64,000 bases of DNA from Bryopsis sp. KO-2023 (Eukaryota; Chlorophyta; Ulvophyceae; Bryopsidales; Bryopsidaceae): assembly GCA_030272585.1 (NCBI GenBank), contig BSYQ01000006.1, forward strand, positions 6,473,001 to 6,537,000, in the 5' to 3' direction. The notes beneath the pieces are model-generated. The model was given only the letters and a program-made list of their open reading frames with translations. It ran no database searches and had not been told where the DNA came from. The translations under genes and the position numbers were made by a program. Shown piece after piece: positions 23,801 to 36,525 of the stretch (its first letter is position 1; every line of letters starts with the position of its first letter).

Positions 23801-26049
23801 TAGTACGTCTTGTGGAGAGTTGCCAAGGATCAGTTGGATTCTTGGGTTCCACTACGCGCGTTCTTGGCCTGCCTGCAAGTCGCGCCTGCGAACAAAAAAA
23901 TCCCATGCCTCTCGAGACCGCTCTCTACCCTCCACGGGAATACATCTTTGACCATGGCCCGACTCAGGCTATGGTCGGACGATTTAGGCGGTCGCCTTTC
24001 GCAATTCCCCTCAGCGGCCTGACAACCGACGCACACTGTCAAGGCCAGGATACAGTGTTGAAGGCCGACTCGATAGTAGCACCAGCCCTCCCTCTTCGAA
24101 ATTCAACCGATTCCATAGCCTTTCCCAATAGGAGCTTTGGCCTGTTGCACACCTAACTAGGACAACAGGCAATGTCAAACTCCTGCCTCATTTCCTTTGA
24201 CGCCGTTCGATCGCATCCACCAACAGATGCATGCGCTCGGTTCCATCAAACATCAACGATAAACCAGAGCAAGAGGAAGCTCCAGCAACAAAAATGCATC
24301 AATGACAAGCAACTTACAGGGGGACCCTGACGCCAGGAGAAGGCTGCTTGAGAGGCTCTCTCGGCGTCACCTCCTGGGCCTCGCGATTTAGGGTGGCGTG
24401 CCACGATGAGAGCCAGGGAACCCGCTGGGAGTGCCCGAGAGTCCAAACCTGTTGTTCGGAAGGAAGTCTCGAACGTCCGAGTGTCCGAAACATCGTGCAT
24501 GGGGCTTGTATCGTCAAAGTCGTCATTCTGTAACCGTTTTCGTCACACTCTGTTTTTCTGAACAGAGAATATGACAGGAGCATTCGTTTTGAACTGGACA
24601 TGTGTGCGTTGTATGTGTGTGGCCTGGCCAGTGAGGGCTCAATATCATTCTGGCAGCCTCGCGTAGCCTGTGCAACGCAAATCAGCGATATGGACCACCC
24701 CTCTATTCTCCTTTCTTGTCACTCAATTTCTATAAAGTCTGCGGGAGGGGCAGCAGCGCTTATTAGCCGTCCAAACAATCTCAGGGCGGCTGCACGACTC
24801 CCTGGTGAAAATACACTATTTAGGCTCCACAACAGACACAGGCAAGCCAGGGCCGTATATTCCAGGGGAAATGAAGAAAGGTGGATGCGTGCAGAATGAA
24901 CTTTTTGCACTACATACCACAACACCAATTTTAAAGAGAGTTCAATTTTAAATTTCCACATATTTTTACTCGTTCAAAGCCCGAAGAACCCGCGTCCATC
25001 GAACCCCCAAGTCTGTCACAACACTCAAAATACTACTTTGGGTAGGGTGTGGCAATCAACCACACAGACCCTACAATTGACAAATCACATAGTTCCTTTC
25101 CCTGATAATCTGAAAATCGAGACAGTCGAGTTTTCCTTATTCCATATTTGGTATTTCCTGAGGTGCATCTTTCCTTGCGGCTCCCTAATCGCTGTTCTTT
25201 CCCCGTCACATCCCCAACTCCTCCCTCCAGAAAAGAAAATACGAAAGAAAGAAAAAGAGGTAGGCACTTTGAAAAAAGGGAGTTTTTTGCTGTCAAATCA
25301 GCCCCTTCTCAATCCCATGTGCATTGCTCGTTACCCCCCCTACTTCGTCAAGCCTTCGGCCGACTCTAACCAAAAGGCAGTGACTCAGGGGGGCAAAAAA
25401 ACTAAAAGAACAAAAAAAACTTTGGTACCTCAGAGCTGAGACTGATTTATTTTCTCTTCACTTCAGCATCCATCCTCACCCCCCATTCTATTTTCCCTTA
25501 ACTTGCACCCTGATTTCTTGACGAACAACGTTCCCTCCAATATTTTGAATTGGACAATCAAATATTGCCGAAAACAGCTGACCAGATTTAGCAATCATGC
25601 CTTTATTTGGTCTGTTAATCTTTTGATTTCAATCAGCAAACCCATGTGAAGCTGTGTTTTTAACCTCCGTACACATATATCTATATCACTACCGACCCCA
25701 TTTCAAAATCCCTGTTGTCCCATATCTATTAAAAATGTGAATGTCCAAAACACAATCCACAAAAGAGCTCCCTCCTGGCAAATTCTCAGACTCGCATTGT
25801 GCAATTCCTCATCATTTTGCCATAATCAAAACGGACTCTTTTATTCCTTTAGTGATACATATATATGACAAGATGTTTGCATCAGAGACCAGACCACAAT
25901 AAAAAGAAACCACCCATGCACTGACTCGCACCTTCTACCCCTTGGATGCATGTTCTCAGTCTTTTTGGCCCCATCCCTTTCCATTCAAATAACATCCCAT
26001 CAACTCCCCCCCCCCCCCCCAATTGCAACGAATCCACTCGACAGCATGC
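23801..26049. other. Intergenic region, no supported gene
   Basis: About 2.25 kb right of the transposon. Reading frames here (for instance plus strand 24600-24899, minus strand 24314-24601) have no recognisable domain and no flanking splice pattern. From about 25100 the strand is pyrimidine/purine-biased, with a poly-C run at about 26008-26021. Decayed mobile DNA is possible but not shown. Confidence 0.5.
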
Positions 26050-26520
26050 CTACATCGTACGCCACTCTCTCATGTCAGCGAGAACAGGCCTTACGGGAGC
26101 GGGTACCTCCTCCAGTCGCAATTCTTTCGAACTCTGCGAAGCGACCTCCACCAAGGGGTTCACGACTTCACCCACCCCCCCTTCTCCCTGTTCTAAGTCT
26201 GTTCGTCTTCTCCTGTGAGAACCCCTCAGCGAGCTCTTGAACGAACTCCTAAACGAAGCGCAGGTGGACTTTATGTCGGAGAGTCTGTAGCCGAACAGGG
26301 GATTTCCTGTAGGGTTAAGTACTAGAAAGTGTCGAAGTGTGGCACGCGGTTGGATGAACGATACGGTGCCCACGCTGCTGGTTACTTCGCTGTCATCGGC
26401 TCCTGGGTATCCCCGCACCGTTAAGAAACAAACGTAGAGAAAACACACGCCGATCAGCAGGAACATTCCACCGAAGACGGTGGCCACAATGGAAAAGAGA
26501 ATGTAGTGAGCCACAGCCAT
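26050..26520 (-). CDS. Small single-pass membrane protein, function unknown
   Basis: A single-exon frame of 156 residues. Residues about 6-35 are strongly hydrophobic (YILFSIVATVFGGMFLLIGV continuing to CFLYVCFLTV), forming one long helix or signal anchor. The remainder is hydrophilic, with a Ser/Arg-rich stretch (FRSSFKSSLRGSHRRRR) and an acidic/Val-rich tail. No known domain was recognised. The start is the ATG at 26520, just before the hydrophobic segment; an upstream in-frame extension of about 29 Lys/Arg-rich residues is open but looks like 5' UTR. It is intronless, unlike most neighbours. Confidence 0.5.
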   Translation of the reverse strand: MAVAHYILFSIVATVFGGMFLLIGVCFLYVCFLTVRGYPGADDSEVTSSVGTVSFIQPRATLRHFLVLNPTGNPLFGYRLSDIKSTCASFRSSFKSSLRGSHRRRRTDLEQGEGGVGEVVNPLVEVASQSSKELRLEEVPAPVRPVLADMREWRTM

Positions 26521-27152
26521 GCTTCCTTTCTTTTTTATCGTTTTTTTTCGTTCCCCTCTCGCGTTCCGTCTCTTAACAGTTCGTCGATCCAGAAAAGATC
26601 GTTGCAAAGGTGTGCTGGCCTCTTTTTCCCCAGTGAGTGTCTCGTGTGCACAAGAATAGCGTGTTATTGCGAAGTTTGTGTCGGGGGTCTAAAAGCGACT
26701 TTGCATGAAATGGTGCAAGTAGCCAGACGGTCGTGATGGGACCACAGGCGGCTCCGTGCTGTTTTTTCTGTTGGTGTGTGAGAATGGTGCCGTGACGTTT
26801 ATTACTTTCCTGTAGTGCGTCTTCTGTCCACGAGATCACTCCACCCACAGGCTGCGGGCCAGAGCGCAATTCTTTGTTTTCTAATTGACACCTGTGGCCC
26901 AGATTCGATTCGAACAAGTGTCAATCCCTTCAGGAAGCCAGACCGCAGGCGTTACCTTTTTTTGCATCGTCAGTGGGGATTAGTCCAGAACGAGACGAGG
27001 GAGACGATTGTACATCAGGAAGACGTCGCGGACCGCGCGCGGCCCCCCGCCACAAATTCTGTCTTGGCCAAGTGGCCAGTCATAATAACAACATACACAG
27101 GCGGATGTCTGCGTTTCGAGCCATCCATGACTCCGTCCAGAATTGCGCCAGT
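26521..27152. other. Intergenic region, nothing recognised
   Basis: About 0.63 kb between the small membrane protein gene and the stop of the next minus-strand gene. It should contain the promoter of the former and the 3' UTR of the latter. No coding unit or repeat stands out. Confidence 0.5.
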
Positions 27153-28767
27153 CTACAGTTCATCAAGCAAATCGTCCAACCCCAGATTATCGAATATCTT
27201 GGCTACCCCTTCCCCCAAATTCAAGCACGCTGCAGTTTCAGCTACCCCCAGACCTCTAGCACTCGACCCAGATGCTTTCTGATTCAAACCTCCAAACCCA
27301 TACTTGTCAAACCCCCGGAAATCACAAGGCTGCCCATCATCCAAGGACCCCTTGGTCACCCTGGTGCCTACAGTAAATCCTTCCCCACTGGGTTGAGCCC
27401 CAAAATCACCAGTGGTGCTGGCTATCCTTTCTGGAGAAGATTGTTTTAAGGGGGTACCCTTAGTCAAACCCGCTTGTTGTGTGTTTTCTGCTGGAGATGA
27501 CTCTTTACAGTTTGTTGCAGTGCAAACACTCTCCTGGATTTCTCGTTGTGACTTTTGTGTCAGGGGATATTTGCCCACCACCTTGGTGTCTGGAGGCTGG
27601 ATCAGTGTAGCATTTGGACGTTCGTTTGTTTTAAGTTTTCGTTTGGCCGTGGACTCATCCTCACTGTGTCCAGAATTTGAATTTTGCCTGGCTTCAACCT
27701 TGTTGGGTATATTTATGGTACGTGGATCATTCTGGTCCGTCTTATGTTCCATCAGTTTGTTGGTTTCATCCAGGAGGCCCTCATCAAGCAGAGTTGATGC
27801 ATCCATCTGTCCAGCCGACGAACCACATTCTGTGGATGTCCCGATTGAGGCCTGAGCAAACATGAAATCTTGAGGAATGCAAGATGTACTGTCAGCACAC
27901 CTTCATCAGTTGAATGTATTTTTTTTGTTTTTTTGTCCATGAAAAGAGCCTTATTTTCAACCTCTCCAAAACTATATATTGCTAAAAATGAGAAACAAGG
28001 CACTTTTGACCGATCAGGTTCTTGCAGCTACAGTTGGTTGCTGTTTCTCACTTGCGATCCTTTCCGAACTATTCAATGTATGAATATGCATCTGTGTTTT
28101 GAAGCTTACCCCCTCAGCATCTGATTGATTTTGGTGAGTTATGGCACTGAAGAATATTTCGAGGGAGGAACATGTGCTTTCATCATCAGAATCAGAGACT
28201 TCCGATTGAAGAGAAGGAAGCTAGAAGTCAAAAGTAAACACAATCAGGCTGCTGAACAGCCAGCACAAATCAATCAAGTTGGGACGCTGTTGAGCCCAAG
28301 CCATTCTGCACCCAATAGGCATCAAAGCGTAGCATTCTGGATGTGCCAAAAGTTTTTTGGCAGCCTTGATTTCGGTTTACTTTTTTCCTGGCCTTGAAGG
28401 ATGTCTTCCTAGCTGGAATTCAGACATGCACTACCATCCAAGAAAACATACCTGGCCTTACATTGTTTCTCTTCAACGGATTCAATTGATCCTACATCTT
28501 GCACTGTTGTGATGCTATCTCCAGTGTTGCAGGTGGATCAAAAATATAAAATTATATCTTTGGGATTCAGTATGAAAATGTTTAGCCCTTACCTCTCCGA
28601 CTTGCTCCATCAATCTAAGTCTGTAGCCATCTTCATCACCCAGAAAAGCCTGCATCAGATTTACAACACCACACTCAACTATTTTGACCTTCTAAACGAG
28701 GCACATTACTGTGAGAATACCGTAGAACGGCTACACATGCATCAGTTTCAATGGATTTCTCATCCAT
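27153..28767 (-). CDS. Unrecognised hydrophilic, probably disordered protein with micro-exons
   Basis: Reconstructed from six exons (minus): 28767-28735, 28649-28593, 28491-28462, 28408-28381, 28198-28110, 27851-27153, together 311 residues. All junctions keep one frame and have GT/AG borders; four exons are only 28-57 nt. The protein begins MDEKSIETDACAFLGDEDGY, continues with an acidic Ser patch (SDSDDEST) and a long low-complexity region rich in Ser, Thr, Gln and Lys. It ends in a short amphipathic motif (AKIFDNLGLDDLLDEL) that looks like a peptide docking site. No catalytic domain is visible and I do not recognise the family. The two smallest exons are the weakest part of the model; the last exon is secure. 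Confidence 0.6.
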
Positions 28768-29523
28768 TTTGATTTCGACAGGTAAAGAATACACGAGTAG
28801 TGAGCAATAGAATTCAACGTGCGAAGTACTTTCGATTTAAGGTCCCCCCACGCGTCCATCGTCAACCCTTTTCCGTGCGTTGAAAAGAAAAAAGTCTCTT
28901 GTTAAAATCACTTCAGAATGAAACAAGGGTTAGAGTTTTGTATCGATGCCATTTCTGTCTTGGAAAATCGACTGATATTCCTCCATTATTCAAATCAATG
29001 TAGTTTTTCAGTCCCATTCAATACTTACTCTTGCACTTTTTCTGCAAGCAAACAAGATCTGGAGTGGGAGCTCTGACAGCAAAAAGGAGGCTTCTGGAGT
29101 CAATTAACCCCATCCCAACATGCATAATATCTCAGGATTGTGAAATTCACACTGGAACAGGGACAGAAGCAACCAATCACCCAGATCTCCAGTTTTCATT
29201 TGAGAGGTTGGACTATAATTTTGGAGAAAAGTGTACTTATATTCTGGCTATGATCTTTCCCAGCAATTCAATTGATGTAGAGTGACACCCGAAGGTTTCG
29301 ATGGTCTATTATGCACATAAACCCTTCAACTGGGAGTATCAGAATCACCCTCCTCATTCCTCAACCTCACCCCCCTACCATCTTCTTTACAAAAAAAGAA
29401 AAGATAAAGATAAACCAATTCATCCACCAAATACGAAAAACTGCGACATCCCTTTTTATGCTGTAAAAAGCCATACTTTGAAAAAAAACAAGAGATTCAA
29501 ACAAAAACACTTATATTCTTTGG
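28768..29523. other. Intergenic region, nothing recognised
   Basis: About 0.76 kb between the unknown gene start and the Era stop codon, both minus-strand. A plus-strand frame at 29031-29285 has no recognisable features. The sequence is AT-rich toward 29400-29520, probably the Era 3' UTR. Confidence 0.5.
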
Positions 29524-31477
29524 CTAATATCCATATCGTTGCAAGAGTTTTGCATCTTTTCGCCAGTCTTTAATCACCACCACATCCATTTTCAAAAAAA
29601 CTGGTCTCCCTAAAAACTCCTCGATATCAGCTCGAGCTGCTGTTGCCAATTGTTTTATGGCAGTCCCTCCTTTTCCCAAAATGATGGCTCGCTGTAACGG
29701 CCTTTCCACCACCACTTCGACCGAAATGAAATCTTTTTTCTGCCCTGGCCGCTCAGTGAATTCCACAACATTCACCTGGATTCAAGAAAAGCAATAAATT
29801 CACTTCAGTGACAAATTTGGTAACCAGGGCCCACAAAACAACAAACACGAAATGTTGCTCAGCATGGACATTGACCCTAAAAGACATACCTGAATACTGT
29901 ATGGAATTTCTTGCCGATACTGCAGGAAAATTTTCTCTCGGATGATTTCTGTGACGAAAAACCTCTCTGGCTGCTCAGTCACGAGGCTTTTTGGATATAA
30001 AGGGGGTCCGAGAGGCATTTGCTGGAGGGCCCATTCTTTCACATCATCCACTCCCTCCCCCAAATTTGCATTTGTCAAGAAAACCTTGTCCACCCTACAG
30101 TTTCTCTCGTACCTACCACCACACAAACACTTAAAGAATTGCAACTATCCAGAATGGAATGCTTATCCACATCTTCATTTGTCAATATTTTGAAAAATGT
30201 CTGATCCACAGGCCGTTGACAGATTCCATCAGGGGCCCTCCAATGATAGACCTAACAAAATATCTAACACATTCATCTATGTGGTGCAATGATTTACCAT
30301 TCTTTGAGCTCCTCCTGCTCTTCGTGCGTTATCAAATCCGCCTTATTTAGTAACACCGCCATGGGGGGTCCTTTCCAATTCTTGGGAGGCTGAATCATCT
30401 CTATGTCTGCCTTGGGATCATCCGTCGAATCCACCATCATTAAAACTGCATCGGATTCATCCACCGCTTGCCTGATGGCACCCATCATTTTCTCATCCAA
30501 TTTCGTCTTGAATCGAGTGATAATGCCTGGGGTATCGAAAAATATTAGCTGAGAATCCTCTCTGGAAACCAGCCCTCTGATTCGGTGCCTCGTGGTTTGG
30601 GCTTTCCTTGTGACGATGGATAGTTTTTGGCCCACCAGGGAATTCAACAGAGTGCTTTTCCCTACATTGGGCAGCCCAACCAATGCGATATAACCGCTCC
30701 TGTGGTCTGGGCCGACGTTTGCGGAATCGTCATCATCTTCAAACCCAACCCCCGTGCTGTACTTTTCAAAATCTTCGATGCCATATTCCAATTTGTCTCC
30801 TGCATCCTGTTGTGCAGCTTCCAAATTTTGAATGAAGCTCTTGAAGTCTTCGTCAAGGATTGGTGCCTGAGAAGAATGCACAATCTGAATTGCTAGATAC
30901 CCCCAGACAGTTTACATCATCCACTATCCACTCCTGAAAATTTGACTGGTTTTCGCGGTGCAATCCATGATAAATCACTTCCCTTGTGGATTTTTACTGG
31001 CAAGCTTGTTTAGCATCTACACAGTTTGCTTCAATTGAAAAACGAGGGATCAACATCAAATCCAGAAATTGAATGTCCCTGAACACAAAGAATGTTGTTG
31101 TGTTTCCGAAGGGAAAACCCAATACCCACCTCCTCCCCGTCTTCCGTCGACACTGCACAGATTCGCCGCCTCGACGAACAACATGTTTTTCTTTTCCGAG
31201 ACAAGCGCACTGAATCACCCCCCCAAGCCGCGTGACATCGCAGGGTGTTTCTATCGCCCCTTCCAACACGCGCTCGACCCGGTGCGTGTAGGTGAGGCCT
31301 GATCGTGGAAATCGGGGGGGCTTGTTTGGAACCCATCCCCGTCGATCTACAATTCGATGCAGAAATGAAGTGGTGAATTGTTCTCCTCCAAGTGGAACGA
31401 TCAGAAAACGGAGGGTGAGACATGCATTTCCACTGTGCAGGAGAATTCTGGAAAGACTGGAAAATCACAGGCACCAT
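29524..31477 (-). CDS. ERA: Era-type GTPase, probably plastid-targeted
   Basis: Exons (minus) 31477-31130, 30866-30298, 30112-29890, 29775-29524; 463 residues. Era is an essential GTPase that binds the 3' end of small-subunit rRNA and helps assemble the 30S subunit. The GTPase domain shows the P-loop GLPNVGKST, switch II FDTPG and NKADL; the C-terminal KH domain carries the [15 protein letters not shown] loop (family GxxG type). The first exon supplies a basic, Ser/Arg/Cys-rich leader ending [14 protein letters not shown], followed by an acidic linker, which fits a plastid transit peptide; the GPPLYPK and [15 protein letters not shown] wording agrees with plant plastid Era. Of three in-frame ATGs (31477, 31423, 31336) the most upstream was used. 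Targeting is inferred. Confidence 0.93.
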
Positions 31478-31899
31478 CTGCGTATTTAATGGAACCGTTC
31501 TGTGCGTAAGAGCACCCCATTTGGCCCGCGTTACAAGATTTCAACCCACAGGATGATGGACAAATTCCAAATCTTTCAAACCAGTGCCCTGTTTGGAAAG
31601 GAAGGATGTAGCTCTGTCTGCTTGCCTTGAATCATTCTGGAACTCAAAATAGTCTTGCTGGGATAGCTTGTCCATTTGCCTTCAGGCAAGATGTCAGTGT
31701 GCAAATTCCACAGAGTTCATCACATGTTTTCTAGTTCTCCAGGCCCCAACTCAGGATGCAAGTAAACAAACGCAGGGAATGCAAGCAAACACACACACAG
31801 ACGTACTTCTACCATAATGAACGAAATCCCCACTTTTGAAAGAAACAACACTACTTCCAATCCTATAGAAAAACAAAACTGACTCGTGCAACCCCAGCA
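31478..31899. other. Intergenic region, nothing recognised
   Basis: About 0.42 kb between the Era start and the stop of the Clf1 gene, both on the minus strand. It should hold the Era promoter and the Clf1 3' UTR. No motif stands out. Confidence 0.6.
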
Positions 31900-34800
31900 C
31901 TACATTCCAGCTTTTGCTCTTTTCCATCTATGAGCCATTTCAAGCAACTTGAGATTGGGTGCGTGCCCTCCTTCCTCTGGGAACAAATAGTCGTAATACT
32001 CTTCCATTCCAGCCTCCATCCCATCTTCTGTAACCACGGCCCTTTTCCTCTTCACCCGTTTGGGCATTTTCTTTGTGACAGCATCCACAGCCTTCGCCCT
32101 CTCCTCGGGGTCTCTGCACATCCACCATATTTTTTCAGTACTTTGCACAAATTGTCCGTCCACTGTTAACACCCAATTGCAGATCTTCTACCATAAAAAA
32201 GGTTCCCTAACCACCTGAATCACATAGTCTTTCAGCCTTGTTTTGCCAACATATCTTGATATGGCCATCAAAACCGACCTGGAGATCGTGTTCTTCTCAA
32301 ACTCTCGCCATGCTTCCAACAACATGACAGCTTCCTCCTTGGCATCGGGCTGTGACTCCCTCAAACTTCTGAAAGCCCTTTCATACACTTGCTCCGCATG
32401 CGTTTCCCGCTGTGCAGGCTTCTCTTCCTCGGGCAAATCTGTCGCCTCTAGGTCGATGTCTGACAAGGGGGAGGCCTCAAATTGAGCAAAACTCATCCAG
32501 ACCTTCACGTGCTTTGTCCGATCCAGTAAACGTTCGTACAACACCCTTGTCCGTTGCCTCTCCCCTGCATCCATGTTTCATTGGAACGAACATTCAGCTC
32601 ATGTGCAGTTAACAGGTGGCCTCACACAGAAAAACAACACCAGAAATCCTATGCAGATGATGAACACCGGCGCCAAAGGCGCTTATATCATAATGGACCC
32701 AAACCAAAGCTGCATTCTTGCAAGCGTTCTTGAAAACCTACCTTTCTCGATTTCAAAGTCAATGTAGGCCTTCCACAGCAATTCAGGCATGTCCAAAACT
32801 GCCTGAGAAATGGCTAGCTCATAAATACACCTCGCTCGATCGAACTCTTCCAGGGATCGTTCCAATTCAGCAAATCTACACCAAGCACTGCAGTTCGCCG
32901 GATTCCACTCCAAATATTTCCCATACAAAGTCCGGCACCTGGAAACCAAAATCACACAGCCAAATACCCTCACTCAAAAACTTGATAAAAAACAACACAG
33001 CATGATGATGCCTATTGGGTTCCCAGACAATTATCAGCATAACCAGAAGGTAGCCAATATCACTCAATTGCACAATAGGCTACATGAGACGAGCATATAC
33101 ACAATACAGTTAAAAGACACCCAGGGGTCTAGAATACGAGCAAAATAATCTAATTTCCAAGTTTTTCCATGTGCAGCACCCCTTACCGGTCAACATTTCC
33201 CAACATGAGCTCGATTTCAATATAAGCCTTGAAAATCTTCTCTTTGGGCACCATTCCGATGGCCATTCCCAAAATTTTCCTTGCAGCATCCAGCCGTTTT
33301 TGCCGAATCTCGAAATGGGCTGCCAATATCCAGATCTTTGCGAACGTGAAAGCTTGATGAGGAATGACCTTGAAACACATTCGATAAACTTCTCTGGTTC
33401 GTTCGACATCGCCCACGTCCAGCTCCTCAAAGAGAGCATAATTTATCCACAGATAAATGTACCGTTTCCAAAATCGCTTCTCGTTGGCTGGGGGCAAGTT
33501 CGCGACCGCCCTGGCAATCCAATCGAAGGTGGTGCTGTGAGCATGCCATCGAGAAATCTGTCCAAGAAACGAACAGAACTGTGCTCCACAGATTTCTCCG
33601 ACCAATTCTATATCGATAATATCCTCTCCCCCCATAAAAAAGAGAGAAAAAAGAACCTAAAATATGCACAAACACTCCACCCAGCATTGTCTATCAAAAG
33701 TCGATAATGCAGTAATACAGAAATCTCTTTCCATGAATGCATCATTGATCTCTCTCTTCCATTAGATTCCATGCTGGGTTTTTGCCTACCTTTCATAGAC
33801 ATCTCTGATTTTTTCAATGTCTCCAGCAGATTCCTCCAGTCTTACATAATCAAACCAAGCATCGTAGTTCAATGGATTGGCTTTCACTTGTTCCTCATAA
33901 AAGAACCTCCGTTTGCTGAAAATGGCAGTCTCGATGCCATCCCTCTCTCCGTGTTGCTTTTCGAAAGCCAGGTATCGTTCGTACAGTTTGGTGGCCTGAG
34001 CCTTAGGCAAGTGATCCAATGCATACCTGAGGAAAAAAACAATAAAAAATAGTTAGAAGATAATTGCTACTTTTAATCGAGAAAATTGCTTTTGGAAAAA
34101 AGGTCAAGCAAACAAACTTTACCCTCTTTTTTTTTAGAACGGGCAAGCAAAAACTAACGTACATCTTCTTCTACAGTTTTTGAGGCTGGTTTTGCTTTTC
34201 CAATCCATACCAAGCAGCCCCCCCAGAAAAACAGATATACACTGCACACATAGTACTCTATAACACTGGGGGTTGAGTTCTTTATTACTTGTATATTGCT
34301 CGGGCCCTCTCGACTTCCTTCACAAGCTCCTCAAACTCTGCAAACTTGACAAAAAGCTCTTCATGTTCTCCATCTTCCCCTAAAGCCTCCACAGCCCGTT
34401 CGTAGCATTCCCTAGCCAAGCCGACTTCCCGATTTCTCATCTCAAACCTCGCATAACGAGTCCAAGCCTTCACGGTGGGCAAAACCTATCGAAATAAATT
34501 GATATTACTCAAACAGCCAGACAGAGGTCTTTTCAACAAGAAAACACCAGATAACACAAGTGTGGCAAAGGAAAATTCAGTCTAATCAAGGCTGAGTATT
34601 AGTCGAACTAGCAGCATACAAATAGAAACTGGCCCCTCAATGATATTTCTGAAAATAATTTGGCCTTGTGAGAGAGAAAACACGTTGTCTGTGGAGAACC
34701 CTACCTGAACATATCTTTCGTATATATTCCTTGCTCTTCCTGCTTCTGCGTAGCGTAACTCAAATTTGATAAATGCACTCCAGCCCTCATGGTCAGGCTC

Positions 34801-35875
34801 AAAACGCATCCACCTACATCATTTCACAAACACCACCAACCCCATCAACTACCCCCACAGGCAAAAAGAAACTACAATACACCCTCCGCACATTGCCTTT
34901 CTTTCCGTACATTGAAGTAAGCTCGATTCTTAGAATTCACCAAGATGGAAAAGTACAGACTTGGCTTGAGATGAGCAAAATTCACTGCTACCTTTCGAAT
35001 ATTTGTCTGGCCCCAGACACGTTTCCCAGCATTTCCTCCATGTGGATGTATTTGAACCAGAGTTGGTCCACTCTGGGCAGCAAGGTTACAGCTCGATCCC
35101 AGACGTTCCTTGCATGATTAATGAACCGATTCCTCATTTCCATTTCCGCATATTTCAGCCAAATCGAAACATTGCTGTAGCTGATTTCCAGAGAACGTTC
35201 CCACACGGATCTTGCCCTTCGGAAATCCTTTTGCGATTCCTCCCACTGTGCATACCTGCATCATGATGGAAATTTTTTACCCCTGTTTACTCATTCAGTC
35301 ATGGTATTGTATTTGGGAAACTGCCCACTGGTTGCCTCAAAAAAGCCTGCCCAGTTCTCTGGGAATTTTCGTTTTGAATGAAAACGTTGTTGCTAAGCAA
35401 CGTGCATATTGTGAATATCGATTATTGAAAAAAAGGAGGGAAAAAAAACTAACACACATCTTCTGTTTATTTGAAACATAAGATATGATAATGAAGAAAA
35501 TCCAAGAATTGCAGGGGAAAAAATAGTTCACATGTAGCATTGAATATAGAGGAATTGACCACATGTACAAGCTTCAATTGAGATTTTTCACACTCACTTG
35601 ACCCAAATATTGATGTTGAACCGCCCAACTCGTCTGAGCAAATCTTCATATTCTTTCCTCTTCCGCAGCCTGTATTCATCCAGCTCATGAGGATCCGTGA
35701 TAATTTGCTTGGGAGGTTTGAATTCATCTTCCAGCTGGAGTTCCTTGGCTTCCCTCAGGATTTGCTCAGCTGTGATTTGCTTTTCGGCCGGCTGCTTGTC
35801 TTTGACACGTGTGGTTCGAGGCAGTCGAACCTCCGTGTCTTTGGCCAACGTTCCAGCAATTCCGCTCCCCTCCAT
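31900..35875 (-). CDS. CRNKL1: Crooked-neck/Clf1 pre-mRNA splicing factor (HAT-repeat protein)
   Basis: Scaffold protein of the Prp19-associated (NineTeen) complex, needed for spliceosome activation. Nine exons (minus): 35875-35598, 35255-34992, 34813-34705, 34485-34289, 34026-33790, 33510-33187, 32938-32742, 32564-32279, 32113-31900; 701 residues, matching the usual 690-700. It is built almost entirely of HAT repeats, seen as recurring W...Y..FE / RAR.IYERA patterns: [92 protein letters not shown]. The Lys/Arg-rich PKRVKRKR near the C-terminus could be a nuclear signal, and [11 protein letters not shown] is a family signature. The gene is divergent with LCB2 across 650 bp. Its partner splicing helicase Prp5/DDX46 is encoded nearby, probably by coincidence. 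Confidence 0.97.
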
Positions 35876-36525
35876 GTTTGCAATCCTTTGGGTAATGTTC
35901 CTTGTGCCAAAAAAACTTTACTGATCCTCGACCTGAGCATCGAACATTGGTTTAATGAAGTGCCTTTTTTCGAAACAGAACAAAAAGGAAAAAAGAACAA
36001 ATTGATTTTCACTCTTTAGCAGTGTCGAAGTGTGCAGCCCTTCTTAGGCTTTTTTAAAATACTAATTTCAGGCTTTGCCTCAGGGAAGCAACAGCTGTTT
36101 TGATGGGGTTCCATTCTTTATCAAAAACAGCATTACACTAAAAAGTGTCCAACCAACGTTTCTCAAGCAAGACGTATGATCGAAAACGGACCTCAACACA
36201 AAGGAATAAAAAGGCCGAACGATTCTCCTCCAGATATCGCGCCCGCGATCCTCGCTTCCCGGTTTTTCAACCAAACATAATCAACAAGACGATGTGTTTT
36301 AGTTTATCGATTTCCCTCGTAGCGTGATGCGACGCGAACGTGTGGATTCGACAAATGTAAAGTCTGCCCCAGAAACGCACACACAAGCATCTACCTATTT
36401 CATTTTATTGAGCTCTTTTTTATTTCGTCACAACCTTGGAGCAGGGTGTTTGGAGCCCCCTCTGAACGTTTCTGCAGAGTGCGTTCCTTCATCAGCAGGC
36501 TGTTGTCGTGATTGGGACGGCAACG
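35876..36525. promoter_or_regulatory. Divergent promoter region between Clf1 and LCB2
   Basis: 650 bp separate the Clf1 start (minus) from the LCB2 start (plus). Both genes must have promoters and 5' UTRs here. No TATA box or repeated factor site is evident. The role is inferred from gene orientation. Confidence 0.45.

Noticed and set aside
23707-24156. A 149-codon plus-strand frame beginning inside the TIR element
   Set aside because: It crosses the right terminus of the transposon into flanking DNA and shows no domain, so it is chance open sequence.
24314-24899. Open frames on both strands in the region right of the TIR element
   Set aside because: No recognisable motif, no partner exons with matching splice phases, and composition like surrounding non-coding sequence.
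28312-28380. Extension of the fourth exon of the unknown gene into a frame ending FDAYW
   Set aside because: That frame cannot be joined in phase to the exons upstream. The short version ending at the GTAAAC donor keeps one frame through all six exons.
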